From Firmicutes bacterium UBA5420 (GTDB taxonomy: Bacteria; Bacillota; Limnochordia; Darwinibacteriales; Darwinibacteriaceae): a stretch of 11,642 nucleotides of DNA. The notes under the pieces were generated by a model. That model did not search any database. It was not told the DNA's origin and saw nothing but the letters and a program-made list of their open reading frames with translations. Numbering within the stretch: position 1 is the stretch's first letter; the number at the start of each line of letters is the position of its first letter. The position numbers and the translations under genes are program-made. Shown in pieces: positions 1 to 6,240 of this stretch. The stretch is taken from the NCBI GenBank assembly GCA_002409455.1, contig DHNI01000160.1, positions 2,639 through 14,280 on the forward strand. Direction: 5' to 3'.

Positions 1-187
1 TCCTGAGGGCAAGGTGGCACTTGATGTAACCGGGAAACGTTCGGGGCGTGGTGTTTATATTTGCCCTTCTATAGAATGCCTGGAGAAGGCTATGCGGGGT
101 CGACAGTTAGAACGGTCCCTGGAGACAAAGATCGACGAAGCTGTCTTCGTTGACCTAAAGAGGGTTCTAGATGAGCAAAGTCTATAG
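1..187 (+). CDS. ylxR: YlxR family (DUF448) RNA-binding protein, 3' part
   Basis: Partial gene: the 5' end lies before the window, and the first complete codon in frame is at position 2. The visible 61 residues contain the YlxR signature GKRSGRGVYICPS near the start of the fragment, followed by a helical, charged C-terminus ending at the TAG at 185-187. YlxR proteins are small nucleic-acid-binding proteins usually encoded between nusA and ylxQ/infB. A nusA gene is therefore expected just upstream, which is inference. The 3' end overlaps the next gene by 17 bp, suggesting translational coupling. The molecular role of YlxR is only partly understood; both RNA binding and transcriptional regulation have been proposed for the family. 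Confidence 0.9.
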   Translation, partial: PEGKVALDVTGKRSGRGVYICPSIECLEKAMRGRQLERSLETKIDEAVFVDLKRVLDEQSL

Positions 188-476
188 TTACCTTGGTTTA
201 GCTAGGCGAGCCGGACACATCGTTTCGGGAGAGCATGCCGTGGTAGGGGGAGTGAAGCGGGGTCAAGTGTTCTTGATTCTCATCGCCCAAGATGCCTCTT
301 CCAACACCAATCGCAAGTTTAGCTCACTGGCTCAAAATCACAACATAAGCTGTCTAGTATACGGCGAAAAAGACCTTTACGGCCAAGCTATCGGCCAATC
401 GCCAAGGGCGGTTTTGGGAGTGTTGGACCGCAATTTTGCCAGCGTGATTCGTAACTCTATTAAGGAGTCAGTGTAG
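171..476 (+). CDS. ylxQ: L7Ae/L30e-family ribosomal-type protein YlxQ
   Basis: A 101-residue protein covering a whole L7Ae/L30e/S12e/Gadd45 fold, the usual length for bacterial YlxQ. The N-terminal LGLARRAGHIVSGEHAV stretch (about residues 8-24) is the typical signature: a helix followed by the glycine-rich RNA-contact segment. The central VFLILIAQDASSNTNRKF region (about residues 33-50) is the conserved strand plus N-cap that binds kink-turn RNA in this fold. The start ATG lies inside the end of ylxR and is preceded by a purine-rich AAGAGGG at 158-164. It is probably an RNA-binding protein acting on ribosomes or a kink-turn RNA. It is not essential in studied Bacillota, and its exact partner is not known. 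The symbol follows Bacillus subtilis naming. Confidence 0.9.
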   Translation: MSKVYSYLGLARRAGHIVSGEHAVVGGVKRGQVFLILIAQDASSNTNRKFSSLAQNHNISCLVYGEKDLYGQAIGQSPRAVLGVLDRNFASVIRNSIKESV

Positions 477-498
477 GAGAAAATTTAGGAGTGATGCT

Positions 499-2574
499 AT
501 GAAAAAAATAAGAATCTATGAGTTGGCGAAAGAACTCGGATTAGAGAGCAAGGTCGTGGTAGATTTTCTTCATGATCTAGGAGCAGATGTGTCCAATCAT
601 ATGAGCACTATAGAACCGGATATTGCTAACATGCTGCGAGAACATTATGCTCCCGACGAGGAAGTTCCACATTCAGGGGCTATCAACGACGATGAGTCTA
701 GGGTGATCAAGGTTCAGAAACGCACCCGCGAAGAGCGAAAAGTAAAAGAACCTGCGCCGAAAAACCGCGGCGTGAAGAAAGGTGGAGAACCACGATCCGC
801 CTCACCCAGACCCTCCTCTGAGAAGAAACCCAAAGTGATCACCTTAGGAGAGCAAGTTTCGGTTAATGAACTTGCCCAAAAGCTTGGAGCAGCCGGTACA
901 GAAGTCATTAAGCAATTAATGAAAATTGGCATTATGGCTTCTTTGAGCCAGAGCGTTGACTATGATATTGCCGCGATTGTTGCAGGTGAATTTGGCGTAA
1001 CCGTAGCCCCAGAACAAGATTTGGCAGAAGAGATTTTTGCAGAGGTCTGCGAAGATCCCAAGCTTCAAATGGCTCGGCCCCCTGTTGTGACGATTATGGG
1101 CCATGTTGACCATGGTAAGACTACACTTTTGGACTCTATTCGCAAGACCAAGGTGACGGCCACCGAGGCTGGTGGAATCACTCAGCATATTGGGGCTTAC
1201 CAGGTCGTCTATAATGGAAAGCCCATCACATTCTTAGATACTCCTGGTCATGAAGCGTTTACAGCTATTCGTGCCCGGGGAGCCAAGGCTACGGATGTGG
1301 CTGTGTTGGTTGTGGCGGCTAACGATGGCGTTATGCCCCAAACGGTAGAAGCATTGAACCATGCTAAGGCAGCCAATGTGCCGATCATTGTCGCTATTAA
1401 TAAGACGGACTTGCATGCTGCCAATCCTGAACGCGTGAAGCAAGAATTGACAGAACATGGACTTGTAGTCGAGGAGTGGGGTGGCGATACTATAGCTGTA
1501 AACGTCTCCGCACTGCAAGATGAAGGCATTGATGAGCTTTTGGAGATGATTCTCCTTGTGGCTGAGGTCGAAGACCTCAAGGCCAATCCCAGCTGTCCTG
1601 CCAGAGGAACTGTCATTGATGCCAAGCTTGACAAGGGTCGCGGACCGGTGGCTACAGTTTTAATCTCCACAGGTACGCTGCGCATTGGCGACGCCTTTGC
1701 TGTTGGTAATGTGTGTGGAAAGGTGCGGGCTTTGATTAATGATCAAGGTGAGACGATAAAAGAAGCCGGCCCATCAACCCCTGTTGAGGTTCTAGGGATT
1801 GCCGATGTGCCAGAGGCTGGTGACATTTTTGTCGTGGTTAAAGACGAGCAAACTGCAAGACAAGTGGCATCTATTCAGAGGGGAAAGCAGCGTGATCGCG
1901 ATTTGAGTCGCTTTAGCCGCGTTACGTTAGATGATCTTTTCCAGCGCATCCAAGAGGGTGAAGTAAAGGAGCTTAATCTGGTGATTAAAGCTGATGTGCA
2001 AGGATCAGCCGAAGCGGTGCGGGCTTCATTAGAGAAGCTATCCACCGATGAAGTGCGGGTCAAGGTTATTCACCAGGGTGTGGGGGCCGTCTCTGAGTCT
2101 GATGTGCTTTTAGCAACTGCCTCCGATGCAGTAATCATTGGCTTTAATGTGCGTCCCGAGCCCAATGCCCGAAAAGCAGCTGAGCGCGATGGTGTCGACA
2201 TTAGGGTGTACCGCATCATCTACAATTTGTTGGATGATGTAAAGGCCGCCATGGCTGGTTTGCTCGATCCAGAGTTTAAGGAGCAGGTTTTAGGTAGAGC
2301 CCAGGTACGCCAAGCCTTCAAGATTCCAGGCGGGGTCATCGCGGGTAGTTACGTTCTTGACGGTAAAATCACTCGCTCCGCCGAGGTGCGTGTGCTGCGC
2401 GATAATGTGATTGTTCATGAAGGAAAAATATCTTCCCTCAAACGTTTCAAGGATGATGTTAGAGAAGTAGCCCATGGCTACGAATGTGGTATTGGTATTG
2501 AACGCTTTAATGATATTAAAGATGGTGACGTGATTGAAGCCTTCGTCATGGTTAAGGTGGAACGAAGCCTGTAG
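499..2574 (+). CDS. infB: Translation initiation factor IF-2
   Basis: This GTPase places initiator fMet-tRNA on the 30S subunit and promotes 50S joining. The protein has 691 residues, on the short side and near Bacillus-type forms. There are two IF2_N-like helical modules: residues 1-40 (RIYELAKELGLESKVVVDFL) and about 119-166 (VSVNELAQKLG). A charged, basic linker lies between them at about residues 60-115. The GTPase domain is complete: G1 GHVDHGKT at 201-208, switch I GGITQHIG from 225, G3 DTPGH at 247-251, G4 NKTD at 301-304 and G5 SAL at 337-339. The beta-barrel domain, IF2 domain 3 and the C-terminal fMet-tRNA-binding barrel follow, ending in VEAFVMVKVE-type sequence. The start is supported by AGGAG at 487-491, 7 bases before the ATG. 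It lies 22 bp after ylxQ and 14 bp before rbfA, consistent with one operon. Confidence 0.98.
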   Translation: MKKIRIYELAKELGLESKVVVDFLHDLGADVSNHMSTIEPDIANMLREHYAPDEEVPHSGAINDDESRVIKVQKRTREERKVKEPAPKNRGVKKGGEPRSASPRPSSEKKPKVITLGEQVSVNELAQKLGAAGTEVIKQLMKIGIMASLSQSVDYDIAAIVAGEFGVTVAPEQDLAEEIFAEVCEDPKLQMARPPVVTIMGHVDHGKTTLLDSIRKTKVTATEAGGITQHIGAYQVVYNGKPITFLDTPGHEAFTAIRARGAKATDVAVLVVAANDGVMPQTVEALNHAKAANVPIIVAINKTDLHAANPERVKQELTEHGLVVEEWGGDTIAVNVSALQDEGIDELLEMILLVAEVEDLKANPSCPARGTVIDAKLDKGRGPVATVLISTGTLRIGDAFAVGNVCGKVRALINDQGETIKEAGPSTPVEVLGIADVPEAGDIFVVVKDEQTARQVASIQRGKQRDRDLSRFSRVTLDDLFQRIQEGEVKELNLVIKADVQGSAEAVRASLEKLSTDEVRVKVIHQGVGAVSESDVLLATASDAVIIGFNVRPEPNARKAAERDGVDIRVYRIIYNLLDDVKAAMAGLLDPEFKEQVLGRAQVRQAFKIPGGVIAGSYVLDGKITRSAEVRVLRDNVIVHEGKISSLKRFKDDVREVAHGYECGIGIERFNDIKDGDVIEAFVMVKVERSL

Positions 2575-2588
2575 GAAGGTGATAGAAA

Positions 2589-2954
2589 ATGGCAGATAAA
2601 CTCGGACGACTTGCCGAAGAGATCAAGCGCGAAGTAAGCAGCATCATTGCCAAAGAGGTTAAAGATCCGCGCCTAGGTATGATTAGTATTACTGATGTGA
2701 ATGTTTCACGAGATTTATCATGGGCTAAGGTTTACTATAGCCAGTTAGGTGGCGAAGAGGAAAGGGCCAATACTCTCGAGGGACTAAACAGGGCCAAGGG
2801 CTTTGTGCGCACAGAACTAGCTAAGCGCTTGAGGGTAAGGCATACACCGGAGATCATCTTTCAATTCGATCCCTCACTTGAACAGGGTGCAAAAATGGAC
2901 GCCCTCCTTCGCACTTTGCACGTACCTGAGGGGGATGAGGGTGGTCATGAATAG
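2589..2954 (+). CDS. rbfA: 30S ribosome-binding factor A
   Basis: A 121-residue protein with the single KH-type fold of RbfA, which binds the 30S subunit late in assembly and helps 16S rRNA 5'-end maturation and cold adaptation. Recognisable sequence includes the N-terminal RLAEEIKREVSSIIAKEV helix (about residues 7-24), the conserved DPRLG at 26-30, the strand ISITDVNVSRDLSWAKVYYS, and the LAKRLRVRHTPEIIFQFD segment carrying the C-terminal strand. The length matches the family. AGGAAGGTGAT sits just before the ATG. The 3' end overlaps the start of the next gene by 8 bp. The B. subtilis gene ylxP, which lies between infB and rbfA there, is absent here. Confidence 0.97.
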   Translation: MADKLGRLAEEIKREVSSIIAKEVKDPRLGMISITDVNVSRDLSWAKVYYSQLGGEEERANTLEGLNRAKGFVRTELAKRLRVRHTPEIIFQFDPSLEQGAKMDALLRTLHVPEGDEGGHE

Positions 2955-3930
2955 CCTGCAAGAGGTGGCACGGTATCTGAGCGAGCAAGATGACTTTATT
3001 GTGGTGGGACACGAAAATCCTGATCCTGACTGCCTAGGTTCTATGCTGGGCTTGTATTTTGGCCTCACTGGACTTGGAAAACGGTGCAGGGTTGTCAGTG
3101 CTGATCCGGTTCCTTCTGATCTTAGCTGGCCAGGTTTAGAGCGAATAGAACACATTCCGACGGGCTTTACGCCGAACGAAAGCTGTGTTATCGTAGTTGA
3201 CTGCGAACCAGATCGCACTGGGAGCATTAGCGAAGGTGTGAAAAGTGCTAAACGCCTCGTGAATATTGATCATCACCAACGGGATCGAGGAATAGGAGAT
3301 CTTGTTTACGTGGAGCCTGCCGAAGCAGCAACAGCCATGATCATCTATCGTCTCTTGCTCAAACTCGATGTGGCCTTGGATCAGAAGATTGCCACCGCCA
3401 TCTACGGTGGAATTTTGGGTGACACCGGTGGCTTTCGCCATGCCAACACAGACAGCGAAGTGCTATTTGTGGCAGGTAAGCTCCTGGAGTTTGACATCAA
3501 CCCTGCCGCCATGGCACGAGAGATTTTTTCTAGCCAGCCTCTAGGATTTTTGCGACTCCTTGGTGTTGCACTAGCGGACCTAGAAACGTCCCAAGATGGT
3601 AGGCTGGTCTGGATGACAGTGGGTTATGAGCAGTTCCAAGAATTTGGCGTGGATCCCAGAAACAGTGATCATTTGGTTAGTTTCGCGCGTATGTTGGACA
3701 CGTCCGAAATTGCTATCGTGTTTCGAGAAACCAGTCCAGGCGAAATTCGAATCGGTCTGCGGGCAAATCACGCCGATGTGGGAAGCCTAGCACGTCACAT
3801 CGGCGGCGGAGGTCATAAGCTTGCGTCGGGAGCGACCGTTTCTGGGGATCTACAGGAAGTGGCAACGCGGGTGATTCAAATAGCAGAACACTTTTTGGCA
3901 ACGGGTGAATTGAATGAATGGCATAGTTAA
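2947..3930 (+). CDS. nrnA: DHH/DHHA1 phosphoesterase, NrnA type (nanoRNase / pAp phosphatase)
   Basis: A 327-residue protein with both halves of the DHH-DHHA1 architecture. Metal-binding motifs are all present: H22..D26-P-D28 (HENPDPDCLGS), D85 in VVDCEPD, D108-H109-H110 (NIDHHQ) and D159 in GILGDTGGF. The DHHA1 substrate motif GGGGHKLASGA starts at about residue 286. Family members degrade 2-5 nt RNA oligomers and in many Bacillota also dephosphorylate 3'-phosphoadenosine 5'-phosphate; some act on cyclic dinucleotide products. Which activity dominates cannot be read from the sequence. Motif I reads DPDC where DGDA is usual. The ATG at 2947 is chosen because GAGGG at 2937-2941 sits about 5 bases upstream. 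In-frame alternatives at 2935 (ATG) and 2941 (GTG) have the purine tract too close. The gene overlaps rbfA by 8 bp and truB by 17 bp, so the three are probably coupled. Confidence 0.93.
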   Translation: MNSLQEVARYLSEQDDFIVVGHENPDPDCLGSMLGLYFGLTGLGKRCRVVSADPVPSDLSWPGLERIEHIPTGFTPNESCVIVVDCEPDRTGSISEGVKSAKRLVNIDHHQRDRGIGDLVYVEPAEAATAMIIYRLLLKLDVALDQKIATAIYGGILGDTGGFRHANTDSEVLFVAGKLLEFDINPAAMAREIFSSQPLGFLRLLGVALADLETSQDGRLVWMTVGYEQFQEFGVDPRNSDHLVSFARMLDTSEIAIVFRETSPGEIRIGLRANHADVGSLARHIGGGGHKLASGATVSGDLQEVATRVIQIAEHFLATGELNEWHS

Positions 3931-4840
3931 CGTTCTTAAACCACCAGGTATGAGCTCCCACCAAGTGGTGAGTTTTATGCGCAAACAACTTCGGCTCAAG
4001 AAGATAGGCCATGGAGGAACCCTCGACCCTGGTGCTAGTGGTGTATTACCCCTCATGGTGGGTGGTGCCACGCGGCTGTCTAATTATTTGATGAATCATG
4101 ATAAAACCTATGTTGCAGAGCTTACATTGGGGATCGCTACCACTAGTCAAGATGCGAGTGGTGCTACATGTGCCTTAAACACAGATTTTTCCCTGTCACC
4201 TAGGGAGTTGGCCGATGCCTTAGCTTCACTACAAGGGAGCATTATGCAGATTCCGCCCATGGCTTCAGCGGTAAGGGTTGGGGGTAAGCGGCTTTATGAA
4301 CTGGATCGGCAGGGGATATCTGTCCACCGAGAAGCCCGTCCAGTAGAAATCTATTCTATCAACATTATGGCTATCTGGAGTGAAGAAGAAAACACACTAG
4401 GATTTGGGACAAGAGTGCTCCTGCGGATTTCTTGCTCGAAAGGTACCTATGTTCGGACTTTGTGCCATGATTTAGGGAAAAAGCTTGGAGTAGGCGCCCA
4501 TATGTCCTTTCTAACTCGCACCGCTAGTGGGCCTTTTACAAGTTCTGAGGCTTTTACACTAGGCGAAATAGAGAGTCTGGTAAACGAAGGTGACTATCGC
4601 TTCCTTCTACCCCTACAGGCAGCCTTGGCTGATTGGATTATGGTAAAAGTTCACCCTGTGGTACATGAACGAATCAAGCACGGCAACTTCATTTTGCCCG
4701 AACATCTGCTTGATGTTCCCCAGACATTGACTATTGGTGACGATGTAGCACTTCTAAGTATAGAGGGGGATCTCTTGGCCCTGGCCGAGATTAAAATGGC
4801 AGATCAATTGATTTGCCAGCCCTTTCGAGTTTTTATGTGA
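3914..4840 (+). CDS. truB: tRNA pseudouridine-55 synthase TruB
   Basis: Converts U55 in the T-loop of tRNAs to pseudouridine. The protein has 308 residues, normal for the family. The N-terminus GIVNVLKPPGMSSHQVV is typical. The catalytic motif GHGGTLDPGASGVLP contains the nucleophilic aspartate D38. The KTYVAELTLGIATTSQDASG segment and the RISCSKGTYVRTLCHDLG motif complete the TruB core. The C-terminal part, about residues 235-308 (VHPVVHERIKHGNF onward), fits a small PUA-like RNA-binding domain. The ATG lies within the last codons of nrnA, a 17 bp overlap, with GGGTGA at 3904-3909 as a modest ribosome binding site. This again suggests coupled translation. Confidence 0.96.
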   Translation: MNGIVNVLKPPGMSSHQVVSFMRKQLRLKKIGHGGTLDPGASGVLPLMVGGATRLSNYLMNHDKTYVAELTLGIATTSQDASGATCALNTDFSLSPRELADALASLQGSIMQIPPMASAVRVGGKRLYELDRQGISVHREARPVEIYSINIMAIWSEEENTLGFGTRVLLRISCSKGTYVRTLCHDLGKKLGVGAHMSFLTRTASGPFTSSEAFTLGEIESLVNEGDYRFLLPLQAALADWIMVKVHPVVHERIKHGNFILPEHLLDVPQTLTIGDDVALLSIEGDLLALAEIKMADQLICQPFRVFM

Positions 4841-4858
4841 GGCGGGTGGAGTGTAGGT

Positions 4859-5746
4859 ATGCGATTGAATTGGATTAATCGACAAGACTCCTTCGCTCGA
4901 AGTATAGCTCTTGGAACCTTTGATGGTGTGCACTTGGGGCACCAGAGATTACTGGAAGAAACCATGGCCCGTAGACCGCTAGAGGGCACGAGCTGTGTCT
5001 TTACCTTCGACATACCCCCCGAACAATATTTTCGGGGTCATTTGTGTTTGGTGAGTTCTTTCGAGCGTAGGGTGGAGTTGTTTCGTTCCTTTGGAATTGA
5101 TGAGGTGGCCTGGCTTACCTTTGGGCCTGATCTTACGGTCATGGAGGCGCAGGACTTCGTGGAAAAAATCCTCGTCAACGAGTTGCGCGCTAAAGAGGTT
5201 GTTTGCGGTTATAATTATCGTTTTGGAAGTAAACGCGGTGCTGACGCCGAGTATCTACAGAAGCAGGGAAAGCGCCATGGTTTTTCCGTTACGATCGTAC
5301 CCCCAGTGCAAGGCGAAGGTGGACAAACTATAAACAGTACCACCATTCGCCAATTCTTAAGTGAGGGCGAGATCGCCCGGGCCTCTAGGTATTTAGGCTA
5401 TTACCCTACCTACGAGGCAGTGGTAGAAGAGCACCCAGACAAGTCCGCTCTCTATCTTAAGATTGATGCAGATTTGGTTGTTCCCAGTCAGGGAGTGTAT
5501 CTGATCTGGTGTGCTCTCTCGCAAAGCGAGGGAGTGCCTGCCATTGCTTGGCCAGGGACGAAGCACCGGCTCGAGGCCGTTTTTCTTGATGCAGACGTTA
5601 GACCGGGCTCTAAGGACCTGGCACTTCAGTTTTTGCACAAACTGAGGGATAGTGGACCCTACCAGCTTACTGCATGGGATCGAGCGGAGGCACGGCGATT
5701 GTTGCCGGGATTTTATTTACAAGATGCTAGAGTTGTGCTAAAATAG
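4859..5746 (+). CDS. ribF: RibF-type FAD synthetase with a divergent C-terminal riboflavin-kinase domain
   Basis: A 295-residue protein, slightly shorter than typical bifunctional RibF (about 305-320). The N-terminal FMN adenylyltransferase half is well preserved: ALGTFDGVHLGHQRLL at 17-32 carries the nucleotidyltransferase HxGH motif (H25-x-x-H28). CGYNYRFGSKRGAD and the NSTTIR motif at 159-164 (usually SSTxIR) are also seen. The C-terminal half, residues 170-295, keeps the outline of a flavokinase barrel: a QGVYLIWCAL-like strand, RLEAVFLDAD, then a helix LALQFLHKLRD. It lacks the G-x-P-T-A-N motif that binds Mg-ATP, and the GRPY start of the domain is replaced by GYYPTYEAVV. Riboflavin kinase activity is therefore doubtful, while FAD synthesis from FMN looks intact. 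TGGAG at 4847-4851 lies 7 bases before the ATG. The gene follows truB by 18 bp, as in many Bacillota. Confidence 0.9.
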   Translation: MRLNWINRQDSFARSIALGTFDGVHLGHQRLLEETMARRPLEGTSCVFTFDIPPEQYFRGHLCLVSSFERRVELFRSFGIDEVAWLTFGPDLTVMEAQDFVEKILVNELRAKEVVCGYNYRFGSKRGADAEYLQKQGKRHGFSVTIVPPVQGEGGQTINSTTIRQFLSEGEIARASRYLGYYPTYEAVVEEHPDKSALYLKIDADLVVPSQGVYLIWCALSQSEGVPAIAWPGTKHRLEAVFLDADVRPGSKDLALQFLHKLRDSGPYQLTAWDRAEARRLLPGFYLQDARVVLK

Positions 5747-5749
5747 CAT

Positions 5750-5840
5750 TGTGCTAGGTGCCTTGGGGCGCTAAGAAGCACATAGCCCTTTTCTAGGAAA
5801 TGCGTATCTCCGGCGCTTTTCTTGGGAAGCGGTAGATACC
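5750..5840 (+). promoter_or_regulatory. Structured 5' leader of rpsO: two hairpins, candidate S15 autoregulatory element
   Basis: The 114-base gap between ribF and rpsO contains two hand-found hairpins. Hairpin 1 pairs TGTGCT (5750-5755) with AGCACA (5777-5782) and has an inner stem GTGCC (5758-5762) / GGCGC (5767-5771) closed by TTGG. Hairpin 2 pairs GTATCT (5804-5809) with AGATAC (5834-5839) around an inner CGCTTTT-CTTG-GGAAGCG hairpin with two U-G pairs. The rpsO ribosome binding site follows 9 bases after hairpin 2. S15 represses its own mRNA through leader structures in several bacteria (established). That this leader does so is inference. An 8-base direct repeat TTGTGCTA (5733-5740 and 5749-5756) allows an alternative pairing with AGCACA. 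No convincing promoter was identified in the gap. Confidence 0.4.
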
Positions 5841-5860
5841 CAATTTATGGAGGTGGTTTT

Positions 5861-6127
5861 TTGATTTCGCAAGAATCAAAAACGCAAATTATTGAACAGT
5901 ATAGTCGGCACGAGGGTGACACAGGTTCCCCAGAGGTTCAGGTGGCCATTTTAACCAAGAGAATTCAAGAACTTACTGAACACTTACGAGTTCACAAGAA
6001 TGATCATCATTCCAGAAGAGGTCTCTACAAGATGATTGGACAACGACGTGGTCTTTTGAACTATCTGATGAAGAAAGACATTGAGCGTTACCGTAGTCTT
6101 ATTGCGGACCTAGGTTTGCGTCGATAA
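5861..6127 (+). CDS. rpsO: 30S ribosomal protein S15
   Basis: An 88-residue protein matching the usual 88-89 residues of S15, which binds the central domain of 16S rRNA early in 30S assembly. Core signatures are YSRHEGDTGSPEVQVAILT (about residues 14-32), the HKNDHHSRRGLYKMIGQRRGLLNYL segment that contacts the h20/h21/h22 junction, and a C-terminal YRSLIADLGLRR. The start is the UUG at 5861: GGAGG at 5849-5853 sits 7 bases upstream, and the resulting N-terminus MISQESKTQIIEQY aligns with other S15 proteins. The reading frame is open further upstream, but that part has no family similarity. A strong terminator begins 7 bases after the stop. Confidence 0.97.
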   Translation: MISQESKTQIIEQYSRHEGDTGSPEVQVAILTKRIQELTEHLRVHKNDHHSRRGLYKMIGQRRGLLNYLMKKDIERYRSLIADLGLRR

Positions 6128-6133
6128 TGAAAT

Positions 6134-6158
6134 GAGCGGGTAACACCCGCTCTTTTTT
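6134..6158 (+). terminator. Rho-independent terminator after rpsO
   Basis: A perfect 8-bp stem GAGCGGGT (6134-6141) / ACCCGCTC (6145-6152) with an AAC loop, followed directly by six T (6153-6158). It starts 7 bases after the rpsO stop. It should end, or at least attenuate, transcription of the ylxR-rpsO unit before pnp. Confidence 0.93.
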
Positions 6159-6193
6159 GAGCTAATGGCCCTATGCTTCGGCTTTAGCAAAAC

Positions 6194-6214
6194 GGGCTAT
6201 ACTACATATAGCTT
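6194..6214 (+). promoter_or_regulatory. Inverted repeat with possible -10 box upstream of pnp
   Basis: GCTATA (6196-6201) and TATAGC (6207-6212) form a perfect inverted repeat around CTACA, extendable at both sides by G-T pairs. The left arm contains TATACT (6198-6203), a good match to a sigma-70/SigA -10 box. No good -35 box is present at the right distance; the best is weak, around 6174-6180. As RNA it would be a small hairpin 17 bases before the pnp ribosome binding site. It could be a pnp promoter with an overlapping operator, or a leader stem-loop. Because a strong terminator lies just upstream, pnp probably needs its own promoter near here. Confidence 0.35.
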
Positions 6215-6240
6215 AGAAAAATATAGATGGAGGTCAAATT

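Noticed and set aside
1248..1685. 145-codon open frame on the minus strand inside infB
   Set aside because: Serine- and threonine-rich, low-information translation antisense to a highly conserved GTPase domain, with no recognisable family. Taken as a shadow frame.
2878..2946. Longer nrnA start inside rbfA
   Set aside because: The added residues are simply rbfA read in another frame. The ATG at 2947 has a spaced purine tract and gives an N-terminus like other NrnA proteins.
5822..5860. Longer S15 start at an upstream TTG
   Set aside because: The extra residues have no S15 similarity and include the ribosome binding site of the UUG at 5861, which gives the normal family length.
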